Part shown: positions 40,332 to 50,600 of the stretch, one piece after another | Position numbering within the stretch: the stretch's first letter is position 1 | Layout of the letters: every line of letters begins with the position of its first letter | Source: Anarhynchus alexandrinus | Lineage: Eukaryota; Chordata; Aves; Charadriiformes; Charadriidae | DNA: 64,000 nt | NCBI GenBank assembly: GCA_008711295.1 | Contig: VUYV01000230.1 | Span: 269,015-333,014, forward strand | Direction: 5' to 3' | Program-made: the position numbers and the translations under genes | The notes under the pieces: generated by a model | What the model saw: only the letters and a program-made list of their open reading frames with translations | Databases searched by the model: none | Told to the model about the DNA's origin: nothing

Positions 40332-41052
40332 TACTTATAGAATCATAGAATGGTTTGGGTTGGAAAGGACCTTAAAGATCACCCAGTTCCAACCCCTGCC
40401 CTGGGTAGGGACACCTCCCACCAGCCCAGGTTGCTCCAACCTGGCCTTGAACACCTCCAGGGATGGGGCAGCCACAGCTTCTCGGGGCAACCTGCGCCAG
40501 GGGCTCACCACCCTCACAGGAAAGAATTTCTTCCTAACATCTTATGTCAATCTCCCCTCTTCCAGAGTAAAACCATTCCCCCTCATCCCATCGCTCCCCT
40601 CCCTGATCCAGAGTCCCTCCCCAGCTCTCCTGGAGCCCCTTTAGGCACTGGAAGGGGCTCTGAGGTCTCCGCGGAGCCTTCTCTTCTCCAGGCTGAACCC
40701 CCCCAACTCTCCCAGCCTGTCCTCCCAGCAGAGGGGCTCCAGCCCTCGCAGCATCTCCGGGGCCTCCTCTGGCCCCGCTCCAACAGCTCCGTGTCCTTCT
40801 GCTGTGGGGACCCCCCGAGCTGGAGGCAGCACTGCAGGGGGGTCTCCCCAGAGCAGAGCGCAGCAGAGGGGCACAATCCCCCCCTCGCCCTGCTGGCCAC
40901 GCTGCTGGGGATGCAGCCCGGGGTGCCGGGGGCTTTCTGGGCTGCCAGCGCACATTGCCAGCCTCTGTTGAACTGCTCATCCACCAACACCCCCACGTCC
41001 TTCTCCTCAGGGCTGCTCTCCAGCCAGTGCACCCCTCAGTGTGCTGTCACCC
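40332..41052 (-). mobile_element. CR1 LINE, 5'-truncated, about 0.7 kb
   Basis: On the minus strand the copy reads from the post-catalytic part of ORF2 to the 3' terminus. The end is unmistakable: the plus strand opens with ATAGAATCATAGAATGG and TTGGGTTGGAAAGG, the reverse of the CR1 tail. Translated pieces in successive minus frames match CR1 protein in order: [55 protein letters not shown]. The 5' limit is near 41035-41055. It is GC-rich, and its antisense happens to hold a 260-codon open frame that is not a gene. It shares diagnostic variants with the copy at 46.4 kb, so both belong to the same or a sister subfamily. Confidence 0.92.
40583..41032 (-). pseudogene. CR1 ORF2 remnant (C-terminal part only)
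   Basis: CR1 ORF2 normally encodes an endonuclease and reverse transcriptase. This remnant contains only the region downstream of the catalytic reverse-transcriptase motifs. The coding signal moves between minus-strand frames: the segment with VGVLVDEQ and SVASRAR is in one, and the segment with [21 protein letters not shown] is in another. At least one frameshift therefore lies between about 40700 and 40860. No catalytic aspartates are included, so it cannot encode an active enzyme. Confidence 0.85.
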
Positions 41053-41149
41053 ATTTAAAACTAGAAAAGGAGGTGACAGGCGACATCCTCCAAGCAGGCA
41101 CGAGCAGAAGGCAAGGCACCCCCACGCTGTGACAACGGCTACATCATTA

Positions 41150-41565
41150 CCTGCCGGTGGGTGCTTCACCCGCTCGGCCCGCCCCGGGCCTGAGGTAAAC
41201 CCCGCGCAGAGCCCGGGGCCGCCGCATGCGCTGAGGGACGCCGGGTAGGACCCCGCCCATCGCCGCGCGCCGATTTTAACTGTCTCGCTAACGGCTGTTC
41301 GTCGGTTCGAATCGTTTCGCCGACGGTCGCTCTCCCGCTGTTGGAGCGTCCCCGCGCCTCTTCCCGCGGCTCCGGGACGCGGCGGCCCCTGAGGAGAGGG
41401 ACCCCGTCCCGCGGCTCAGCCGCGCGGGGGGAGGCCGCGGCCGCGCCCGGCCCTGCTGCCTCAGCGCTGACGGAACGACGACCCCCCCTCAGGGCTCTCC
41501 TCAGCGTCGGCCATCTTGCTGCCTGCGCTGCCCTCACGGAGAACAGCTGGAGTTAGCTCGCGTGA
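41150..41565. promoter_or_regulatory. CpG-island promoter, probably bidirectional
   Basis: About 400 bp of GC-rich, CpG-dense DNA stands out from AT-rich surroundings. It contains an NRF1-like word CCGCATGCGCTG (41222-41233), a GC box CCCCGCCC (41251-41258) and a YY1-like word whose minus strand reads CAAGATGGCC (41509-41518). There is no TATA box. This is the usual make-up of a broad housekeeping-type vertebrate promoter. Splice donors face outward on both strands: CAG|GTAATG on the minus strand (intron from 41150 leftwards) and GAG|GTGAGG on the plus strand (intron from 41762 rightwards). The YY1 word, commonly placed just after the start site in the sense orientation, favours a minus-strand start near 41520-41560. 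It directly adjoins a CR1 but does not derive from it. Confidence 0.75.
41151..41540 (-). other. Candidate first exon of a minus-strand transcript
   Basis: On the minus strand, a start near 41540 would give an RNA through the CpG island to a good donor, CAG|GTAATGATG, whose last exonic base is 41151. An ATG in good context (AAGATGG, A of the start codon at 41514) opens an 18-codon frame beginning MADAEESPEGG and ending in TGA at 41461-41463. A different frame (41166-41537) is open for 123 codons but is arginine/alanine-rich and looks like GC-driven chance. The exon may be non-coding, or the short frame may be an upstream frame. The exon limits are inferred from signals only. Confidence 0.35.
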
Positions 41566-41761
41566 AATCCCTCCGTTGGGCTCGTCTCTTTGGGGCTCTT
41601 TTTTTGTTTGTTTGTTTTTGTTGTTGAATGTGATTGCAATTCTAGACAGAGCGTGGTCTTAGAGTTGTAAAATGCCTCTCAAAAACAGCAAGTGCTTTTT
41701 CAGCCATTGTAAAACACCTATGGATGGAAAGTTCTCCTTGGCTTTGCCTGACTCCTGTGAG
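41520..41761 (+). other. Candidate first exon of a plus-strand transcript
   Basis: Downstream of the CpG island on the plus strand, an ATG at 41672 (AAAATGC context) starts 30 in-frame codons, MPLKNSKCFFSHCKTP onward, that run exactly to a strong donor GAG|GTGAGG (last exonic base 41761, intron phase 0). If the donor is not used the frame continues to a stop at about 41915. I recognise no protein family in it. It could be a coding first exon, a lncRNA exon or chance. Confidence 0.3.
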
Positions 41762-44062
41762 GTGAGGATTTTTCAGCTAATTGACACAACCAAAAGGACA
41801 TCTGTCTCTGCTCAGCATCACCTCCCTGCTGCCAAATATCTCTTGAAAAATTTGATTCTTTCCCCTTCTGGCTTCACAATGGACAGACAGTCCATGATAC
41901 TCCTTCTAAGTGCCTGATCCGTTTAAATGCAGAAAGCCTTCAGCAAGTATCTGAGGCCCCTGAGTAGAACCAAACCTGCAACTCTGCTGCCAGCTCTGTG
42001 GAGAAGCAGTTGGCTAATAGCAGACGAAGGGGCCATGTGGGAAGGAGATGCCAGTGTTTGAAGTACACTGGCACCATGTCTTTCACTACAGCTCTCCCCC
42101 AGAGCTAATGAGAAGTTGTAATGGTCTTTGGACAGACTTATTTTCTAATATGCTTGATTTATCACTCGTGGCATGGTGGCCAGAAATCGTAAGGAACCTG
42201 AGATAAGATGTGTTTAGATCAGAGTGTTCGAAGGTCTAAACGTATTGGTTTCTCTGCTTCAAGTGAGCTGTGCAATCATGCTGGAAACCTGGTGTTGCAG
42301 AAATGTATGGGGACAGTCTTAAGCTAAAAGCCTCAAGGATTGGGAGCAGGCTAGCTATGGCAAGAAAACACACAGCTTCCAGGCTGAATGTGAGCACACA
42401 GAAGACCCCAGAAAAAGCCGTTGCATACCATAACTCGTACAAAAGTAGAGCAAACAAATGGAAAGCCTTGCTTGGGTATCCCCACTGCAGTCTGTGTCGG
42501 AGATGTGCCCTGGATACACAGAGCTCTGCAGAAAAACAGGCTCCCTCCCACGCAGAGTTGTTTGCAGGCTCAAGGCTGGAGTAACTCACTTGGAGCACTG
42601 TGGCTATATTCTTCATGCTGTCTTTTCCAAGAGTCAGGGTTCTTTTGCCTGAAGAACTGTGCCTGTTTAACAAGGCAAACTGTATTATGGACATTTTCCA
42701 CAACATTTTCTAAAACATGTCTCAAATGCGTAAATTAATCTCCTGTATATTTAAAGTGCTCAGCAATGATTTAAGAGGGCAGCAATTACTTGACACATCT
42801 CTCTGAAGGCTAAACAGCGCAATATGCTGGTGTTTTAAGTCTCATCCAGAGCGCATCATTTCATATAAAGAGCAGAAAACCCAGTTTTGAAGGCTACCAG
42901 CTGCAGAAGGCGCCTCAAGACCATTTCAAGCTGCAGGCTGCAACGTATATTCATCCAGCCACTGGATATTGTTGCAAAGGCTTGAAGCTGAGAGAGGAGG
43001 ATGGCTGGATCTCTGGTTAGTATTCAGTGTGTGGTGTGAGTGAAAAGGTGGAAGAGGGGGGAGTGAGGAAACAGTCCTGGGAATGGAGCTCTTCTGGTGT
43101 AAACCTTTTCCCTGTGTATGGTTTGCATGCACTGGTGTTGGGGAATTGCGCTTTCCCAATTTATACTGACATCTAGGCTATTGCGTTGGAGATTCAGTTT
43201 GGGGCTTGAGAAATTGTTATTCTAAGATGCAATTATGTTAAACTTCTATGAGCGTTTTCCAAACAGTACAGTTGCTTTGGCAAATCAATTCAGACAATGA
43301 AAGTCCATTTGAAGTCTGACAACTTTGTTTTTCCTCTATAACCATAAGTACTGGTAGAAAGTACCAGACGGACAAGCTGGATAACTAAGGGGTAGGAAGG
43401 AGGTTTGTTGAACGGAGAACAGTGTCTTGAGATTGAAGCACTGATGGGCTTGTTGATTTGGTTTCAGTGTGTGTCTGTGAAAAGTTTTGGTGTGACTTTT
43501 GATAAATGACTTAGGATCCCAAGTGCCTGAGGTCTCTGCCAAATGAGTTATACCCAAAGAGCTGAAATAGTGTATTCCCTCTTCTCATATGGTCAATGGA
43601 GAGAGTCAGATGTTTCCAAAATGTGATCTAAAAAGTACATATTCTGTGAAGGGCTCTAATCTCCCCTGACGTGGCCAACAGCAGCGTGTTATTGTCATAA
43701 GCTCCCAATTCCTGTTGCTACTGGTAGAGCAAGAATCCAGCTGGAGGTCTCTAAGGAACATTTAAAGGTGCCTTTTTTCTTTGAATTTGCAGATAAGGAA
43801 AAAAATGCATTGAGATGTAGCAGGGCTGATTTAATCAGCCTAGTGAGCAATGTACTCTGAGCGTAGAAATTTTATCTAGGAAGGGGACAGCCTCATGTTC
43901 AGCTGTGAATCTTTAGGACTTCCATGAAAACAGCATGCCAGTTGCATCATTGCTTTGATGCACAAGTTTGATGCTTACTTTGGAAGACACCACCATTATA
44001 GGCATGGTTCTCAGCTTTAGGTGATCTTTCTTCCTAAAGTCATGCTCTGGTTATAGAGAAAT

Positions 44063-44098
44063 TCATATACAGTCATTATATACTCATATACAGTCATT
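44063..44098 (+). repeat. Partial 21-bp tandem duplication
   Basis: TCATATACAGTCATT occurs at 44063-44077 and again at 44084-44098, a period of 21 bases, with ATATAC between. It is a local slippage-type duplication. Confidence 0.88.
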
Positions 44099-46076
44099 GA
44101 GCTGATGCCCTGCTAACCTCACTGACCACCAGTTCTTGCTTTTACATACTTCTTTCCTGGCAGCTCGCATTTCAGAGCTGTCAGGTTTACCAGGTTTTAT
44201 CTGACATTTGGATAAAACTGTAATAAAAAACAAATCCTCATTTTGGCGTCTTTTGCTTGCTCCTATGCATCACATGTGGTTGGGGGCAGCTACTTGAGTC
44301 TCCCAGTATAGTGCTCAGTCCCAGAACAAGCTAATCTCTCTTACACACATTTTTGAACCACCTAGCTCTGAACAGTAAGCCAGTGGTGGAACTAATCCTT
44401 GCAAAGACTTGCTTCTTGGAAAAGGGGAAAGCTGTAGGGAGCACAGAGTAATTGAAAAAACAGTGTCTTGAGCAGATCCCTCCTCAGCAAGCTTTGTAGT
44501 GGACCTAGAATGATATCGGAGGCACAAAGTAATTCTTGCTAATAGGAGGAGAAACGTTTTAGGTGAATATTAAATCTCTCCCTCCCCTCCCAAAATGCCA
44601 TCTTGAGGAGACTGATGGTGCGCCCAAAACAGCATACACAGCCTGAGCTCTGCTGTCAGGGTTGGGAAACCACTCTGCTAGTTGGGAGTATTTCCATTCT
44701 GCTTTGCACATGGATCACTTCTGCTTTCTTTTCTCATTTTTACCTTAATTGTCTTATAGGGTCCTTACCATTCAGGGTCATATGGAGCATAGTCAGCAAA
44801 TTCTTTCCTCACACTGTCTGCTCTAATCACTCTGCTCATTGTTAGTTGCTTATCATCAGCCCGTTGCTTCTGTCTGATTTCTTGGAAGGTTTGTCTACAT
44901 GTGCAAGGTATATCACTTTGGCAGTAGCAGCAAAAGCACTAGTGCTGGAATTTGTCTTTCTGGGGCTGGGAATAGCTGTGTGAGTTATCTAGGATATTTT
45001 CCAGAGCTATTTTGGACATCAAGACACTGAGAACTGAGCTTATTTTTGAGATCTATTTTAGGATGAGATAAGTTGTGTCCAGGAATTACTGGACTCTGAT
45101 ATAGATGGCTATATTATAGGCATCTAACCTTAATGGAGAGAAATCCCAGCCTCAGCATGAAGACAACTGTATTGGTACAAAAGCCTTTTAAATTGGAGGA
45201 GCTGCTGGGATGTAAGAAGTACACCCTTTCTGTTGAGATAATTCTAAACAAACTAGGGTGGTAGCTCCCATGCCAAAGATGGTGATCCAAGGGAAATCAT
45301 TGCTCTTATGAGTGTAATTAGGGTACCAAAAGAAATGCAGTTTTATAGGCCTGAGATAGGTGGTAGACCTGGATTCTGCCTAATCCTTCTAAGTCAATTG
45401 CTTGGCTCAAAAGGGGTCTCTGGATATTTATATGTTATCTATGAGAATTACAGTTGAAGCCACAAAGCCCTGTTCTTGGTGATAGAGCCTGGAAGTTTAG
45501 CAACATCCATAGGCATCCCAGGCACCACAAGAGGAGGACAGAGACCCACTGATATGAGGCAGATGATTACAACAGTCCCAGAGGAGTGGCAAACTCGAGC
45601 TGTCACCCCATTGTGTTCCTCTCCAAAGCCATCTGTGTTTGCAACCCTTTTAAGGACATGCACTGCTATGAAACCATATGTGTTTTCATTTGGTAAGACA
45701 GCTTGTGGTGAAAATAGACGGGTTGTTAACAAGACAGGCAGATGGCAAATTTGCTGCAATATCATGATTACTGTACTTCAAAGATATAATCAATAATCAG
45801 GCAATTAGGTTCTTGTTAAATCAGAAGCAGACTGAGAAATTTAGGAGGATGCATTTTCAAAGCATCCTTCTGAGATTCAGAGATGGAGCTTCTGTGCAGC
45901 AAAAGAAATTTCTGCACGAACCTCCTACAGATCACTTAATACATACGTCTTAATCACAACTAATTGTTCACAGAAGTAGCTGATAGGCAATATGTTAACA
46001 TCTTATGAACAATAACTATTACATTTCAAAGTGAATATCTTCCTCTATGGTTTCTTTCCTCTTACTTTCTTCCTTC

Positions 46077-46093
46077 TTTTTTTTTTTTTTTTT
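46077..46093. repeat. T17 homopolymer
   Basis: Seventeen T follow a CT-rich tract (CTTTCTTCCTTC). It is the longest single-base run apart from the suspect poly-G. There is no retroposon body on the expected side. Confidence 0.85.
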
Positions 46094-46440
46094 GTAAGAC
46101 TCTTTATTTTGTGTTTTTAATTTTTAGAGTTCTTTTGGAGAATTTTGACCAAGATCTGAAATAAATTAAAATTTCTGACTTTAAGAAATAATTTAAAAAT
46201 AAAAGGCAGAGCTTCGCTGAAAAGAGATAATCCTGTTGTTCATAAAGCATGCCTTTCTGGTAGATTTTATATGTGGATTTCAAAGATTGTAGAAAAAGAG
46301 AACATTGCAGGATGTGGCTGGTAATTTTTTGGTGTGCCAACTTCCATTTTAATAAAGTGAATTAATTCAAACTGATATGGTTTCAGTCTAACCAAATAGG
46401 CAATTAGTCTAGTAGTCTAATTAACTTCCTTCTCAGCGTT

Positions 46441-47611
46441 GGCTGGGTTACAGCATTGGATAAGGGAAAGGCAACTGACATCATCTGCCTGGACTTGTGC
46501 AAATCATTTGACACTGTCCCACATGACATCCTTATCTCTAAATTGGAGAGATATGGATTTGGTGGATGGACCACTTGGTGAATAAGGAATTGGCTGGATG
46601 GTTGCAGTCAGAGAGTTGTGGTCAATGGCTCCGTGTCCGAGTGGCGTTCCTCAGGGGTTGGTACTGGGACCGGTGCTCCTTAACATCTTTGCTGGTGACA
46701 TGGACAGTGGGATTGAGTGGCACCCTCAGCAAGTTTGCCAATGCCACCAAGCTGTGTGGAGCAGTTGATGTGCTGGAGGGAAGGGATGCCATCCAGAGGG
46801 ACCTGGATGGGCTTGAGAGGTGGGCCTGTGCAAACCTCATGAAGTTCAACAGGGCCAAGGGCAAGGTCCTGTGCTTGGGTGGGGATGATCCCAAGCACAA
46901 ATCCAGGCTGGGTGGAGAATGGATTGAGAGCAGCTCTGAGGAGAAGGACTTGGGGGTGTTGGTGGATGAGAAGCTCAAGACAAGCTGGCAATGTGCACTG
47001 GCAGCCCAGAAAGCCACTGGCACCCCGGGCTGCATCCCCAGCAGCGTGGCCAGCAGGGCGAGGGAGGGGATTGTGCCCCTCTGCTGTGCTCTGGGGAGAC
47101 CCCCTGCAGTCCAGCTTGGCGGGTCCCCACAGCAGAAGGACACGGAGCTGTTGGAGCGGGGCCAGAGGAGGCCGCAGAGATGCTGCGAGGGCTGGAGCCC
47201 CTCTGCTGGGAGGACAGGCTGGGAGAGTTGGGGGGGTTCAGCCTGGAGAAGAGAAGGCTCCGGGGAGACCTTATTGCAGCCTTCCAGTGCCTAAAGGGGC
47301 TTCAGGAGAGCTGGGGAGGGACTCTTGATCAGGGAGGGGAGCGATGGGACGAGGGGGAATGGTTTTACTCTGGAAGAGGGGAGATTTAGATGAGATCTTA
47401 GGAAGAAATTCTTTCCTGTGACGGTGTTGAGCCCCTGGCGCAGGTTGCCCCGAGAAGCTGTGGCTGCCCCATCCCTGGAGGTGTTCAAGGCCAGGTTGGA
47501 CGGGGCTTGGAGCAACCTGGGCTGGTGGGAGGTGTCCCTGCCCAGGGCAGGGGGGTTGGGACTGGATGATCTTTAAGGTCCCTTCTAACCCAGACTATTC
47601 TATGGTTCTGA
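46441..47611 (+). mobile_element. CR1 LINE, 5'-truncated, about 1.2 kb
   Basis: This is the longest CR1 copy in the window. It begins just before the reverse-transcriptase core (TTACAGCATTGGATAAGGG, normally followed by the [15 protein letters not shown] region) and runs to the typical 3' end (GATCTTTAAGGTCCC, then TTCTATGGTTCTG). Translated landmarks in order are [97 protein letters not shown]. It is strongly 5'-truncated, as most CR1 copies are. I could not find clear target-site duplications, which are typically absent or very short for CR1. Confidence 0.95.
46492..47510 (+). pseudogene. CR1 ORF2 reverse-transcriptase remnant, inactive
   Basis: In intact CR1 this reverse transcriptase copies the element's RNA at a nicked target. 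Several breaks are visible here. A TGA stop stands at 46579-46581 where the family has TGG (GWTTRWIRNW region). The frame then shifts before about 46720; GAGTGGCACC has one more G than the usual GAGTGCACC. The catalytic FADD motif reads FANA (46734-46745), so both key aspartates are gone. A further shift lies between the SVASRAR segment and [16 protein letters not shown]. The protein cannot be functional. Comparison is with remembered family consensus. Confidence 0.88.
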
Positions 47612-50600
47612 GATCAGACTAAGCTTTATGCAATCTAAGTAGGGTTGTTATTTTGTTTTACTGGTGCCCTGTAATTAAGAAGAGAGATTGGTAACTACAC
47701 TCTGGGATTTTATATGATGGAGATAGCTTGGCTTTAGAGCGCTGTCTTTATTGCTTCTGGTGTAATTGGATGTAGGGAATTATTTGCTGTGTGTGTTATC
47801 TTTCCTGAGAAACAAAGATAGGGGATTGGGCTTTTCCTCCATTGCAGGGAGGCACAGCCCCTTGGTAACTTTAAAAACAAACCTATTTGTACTACCTTCC
47901 TTCCTGATTCGACACCTGCCCAAGAAAAGAATGATTTGTATGTACTGACCTCTCCAAATAACTTCAGTCCTTTCTAGTAAATTCTATTAAAACTGCAGCT
48001 TACTCAAAGCTTAGTTATCTGGTGTTTGCAGCTTCTGTTGTTTGTGTAGTCATCATGGGATTCTTGGGTAATGATAAAACCTTAAGTGGAATCGAAAGAA
48101 TATGGAAACTTCCTTTCTTGACACACAGCCAGATTGTCCTCACTGGGGTACTGCTCAGCACCAGTCAGGCTGTTAAGGGATATCACAAGCTAATTAAGCT
48201 GTTCCCTAAGACTAGTTGCAAATGGATGTAGTCCCACTGCTTTCCAGCTGGATAAGGGGTGCAGATACTCCTCAACAGCCTAGATTCAGAAGGAGCAACT
48301 TTAGGACATGAGAGTACCAGGCAGGGAACCTTAAAACCAAAAGTGAAAAAATTCTTAAGAGGTGTTAAGTGATGTAAGCACAAAGTGGACAGTGTGCCTA
48401 GGCTGGATCTAGCTCTCTGTTGACCAGCTAGAGCAGGCCAATTGTGGAGAATTAAACAAATTAATAGATTTGGGTATGGAGGACTTTGCTTTGTACAGCC
48501 TGACATTTTGCTTGAGCGTTCAGTAACTCAGGCACAGGGGACTACAGTCATGCCTGGCTGAGCATCGTGGGATGGGACTACTTGATGTTAGCAGAGAGTC
48601 TGTCGCATTGTTACTTCAAGAAAATGACTTGTAAGAATAGGTCACGTTCACCATTTCTTTGTCTCCTTCTGGGAGCTTTTGAATGTTTCAGTAGAGAAAT
48701 GTGATCTTTTGGAAAGGGACTGTCAATTACAAAGGGACTGTTCTAAATGTCTCCCAAAGTTAGATTTTGAGTCTATTTAANTTGGAAATCAGGTCTCATT
48801 CATGCAAACCAAGGAGAAAGAGGAGCCAGGGCTATAAGACTCAGATACTACAAATATTTAAGTTTAAATTTAAGTGTGTGGGGCATAAAACTTTGATGAT
48901 GGACTTCTCAGCCTACCAGGCAAAGTTATAAGGAGACCAAGCATGTGGAAGTTAAAACAGACAAATTTAGACTACAAGTAAAACATAAATGTTTAACATA
49001 GGTTAATCAAGCTTTGGAACAATTCACTAAAGGCAATGTTGGATTCTCAACCGTTTGAAATTTTTAAGTAAAAAAAAACCCAAACAACACTATTTTCCCC
49101 AGAAAGATGTTTTCCAGTTGAAATACGAAATAATTCAGGCAAAGGCAATGACTTGTATTATGCAGAAAATCAGATCTCATGTTCATTGTGATCCCTTTTT
49201 GCCCTGAAGTCTATGACTTGCTTTGACAGAACTTGAAATGTGTTCCCTGCCAGCTGTTACCTATGAGATTTGTAGTTTGAATTGTTATTTCTCTCCTATT
49301 GAGATTGGCTGACTATGTAGGAAAACTGTGTTTTCTATGGGCTTTCTTCTGAAAGCCCCTTTTGGAGTTTATGCGTTTAGTCTGTGCGTTTAGGGACTTT
49401 AGTCCATCAAGAATGTCCAATTTGTGAAAATCAGGGCACCTGGCTTTTGAACAGTTGCCCATAAGCAAGAACTCTTTCAGGAAGATAATACAAATCACTG
49501 CTGGACTCATTCTGACCATAACACTTAAAGCAGAGAAGCTTGAAATGTCTGTTTCAGTCCTTAGATATATGTATACACACAAAACAGTTTTGTACCAAGT
49601 TCTCAGATTAAAACAAATATTCATTGTCTCAGTTTTTGACTGAGTAGATACATTTTATTTTATTTTTTCTAGCTCTAAATGAACTCTTCTCTCACCTATG
49701 GCAGCATTTGCAGCCATAAACTCTGTCCCTTTGCCTTTAGGGTGATGTCTTGAATGACATCAATCTGTATATTATTGAATTCAACCAAAGATAATCCCAC
49801 AAACTCAACAGAGAGAATCCATAAGTCTTTGGCTTGTTATGAGAGTCAGGGAGCAGGTCTTCTAACTAGATTGCCTCATCTTCGATGAGGGTATCGCTCC
49901 GTATCAACACATGTTCCACAATAAGCAGGTTTTTTTTGTTAAACGCACTGTGCCATCTTGAACCTGCCATTGTTGGAGTTCAGCTTGCACTTACTTTTAT
50001 GAAATGCCTAATACACTAGTCAGAAAATACATTAACCCTCTTCTTCCAATTATATACGCAGTGGGTGCATTATTGGCAAAGCAAATGAATGGTGATCTTT
50101 GCATCCCCAAAGAAGCCTCTCTTCTAGCGAGTGCTCCTGACTATTCCATATTCATCACAGATAATGTGCTCTCTCACTGTGAGATACATTTAAACAGACT
50201 ACTCGTAACTCCACAGGCAGAGTATGTGTTGCTCTTCAGCCTTTAAAAAGCAACTCAAAGAGAGACTCATTGCATCACAGCCTTCCCAGGCTTTGTGTGC
50301 CCTGTCTCAACTGCCGCAAAGCTCTATATTACGAACTGCATATAGCGGATTGGAACCTTCAGCCAGAAACTGCCAACTCATGAATGTGAATCACTTCAGG
50401 CAAAGATGCTGATTTTGCTAACAGTGGTAAATGGCAATCTCTTTTCATTAATGTAAACTTACCCTTTTATGGGACAGCTTTTTGCTTTTCACTTGAAATA
50501 TGTTTGGAGGGGAGGAGTGCATGTGTGCTTGTAAACTGAAATACTGAACAGTAAAATCTTTAATCCAAATGTTTTGATACTTTAACTTGCATTTTCATTC

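Larger units (their letters stand above)
41762..46440. other. Non-coding stretch between CpG island and the plus-strand CR1
   Basis: There is no recognisable exon. The frame at 42236-42706 (-) (156 codons) overlaps plus-strand frames of 100 codons and has no family motif. The frames at 45448-45765 (-) and 45476-45796 (+) are open on both strands at once. A 21-bp-period duplication lies at 44063-44098 and a T17 run at 46077-46093. Confidence 0.5.

Noticed and set aside
40350..41132. 260-codon plus-strand open frame, the longest in the window
   Set aside because: It is the antisense of the minus-strand CR1 copy, proline/serine-rich because of the GC-rich template, and begins inside the CR1 tail.
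41304..41313. GGTTCGAATC, a perfect tRNA B-box-like word in the CpG island
   Set aside because: The flanks do not form a T-arm stem, there is no A-box or acceptor stem at the right distance, and no anticodon arm can be folded.
42236..42706. 156-codon minus-strand frame downstream of the CpG island
   Set aside because: Overlapped by two plus-strand frames of about 105 codons, no recognisable domain, and hydrophobic runs without a consistent topology.
46077..46093. T17 run as a possible poly-A tail of a minus-strand retroposon
   Set aside because: The sequence to its right shows no LINE, SINE or processed-gene body and no flanking duplication.
46622..47143. 173-codon minus-strand open frame
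   Set aside because: Antisense shadow of the plus-strand CR1 reverse-transcriptase remnant.
48781..48781. Single ambiguous base (N)
   Set aside because: Flanks are ordinary and continuous; it looks like one unresolved base, not a gap or structural break.
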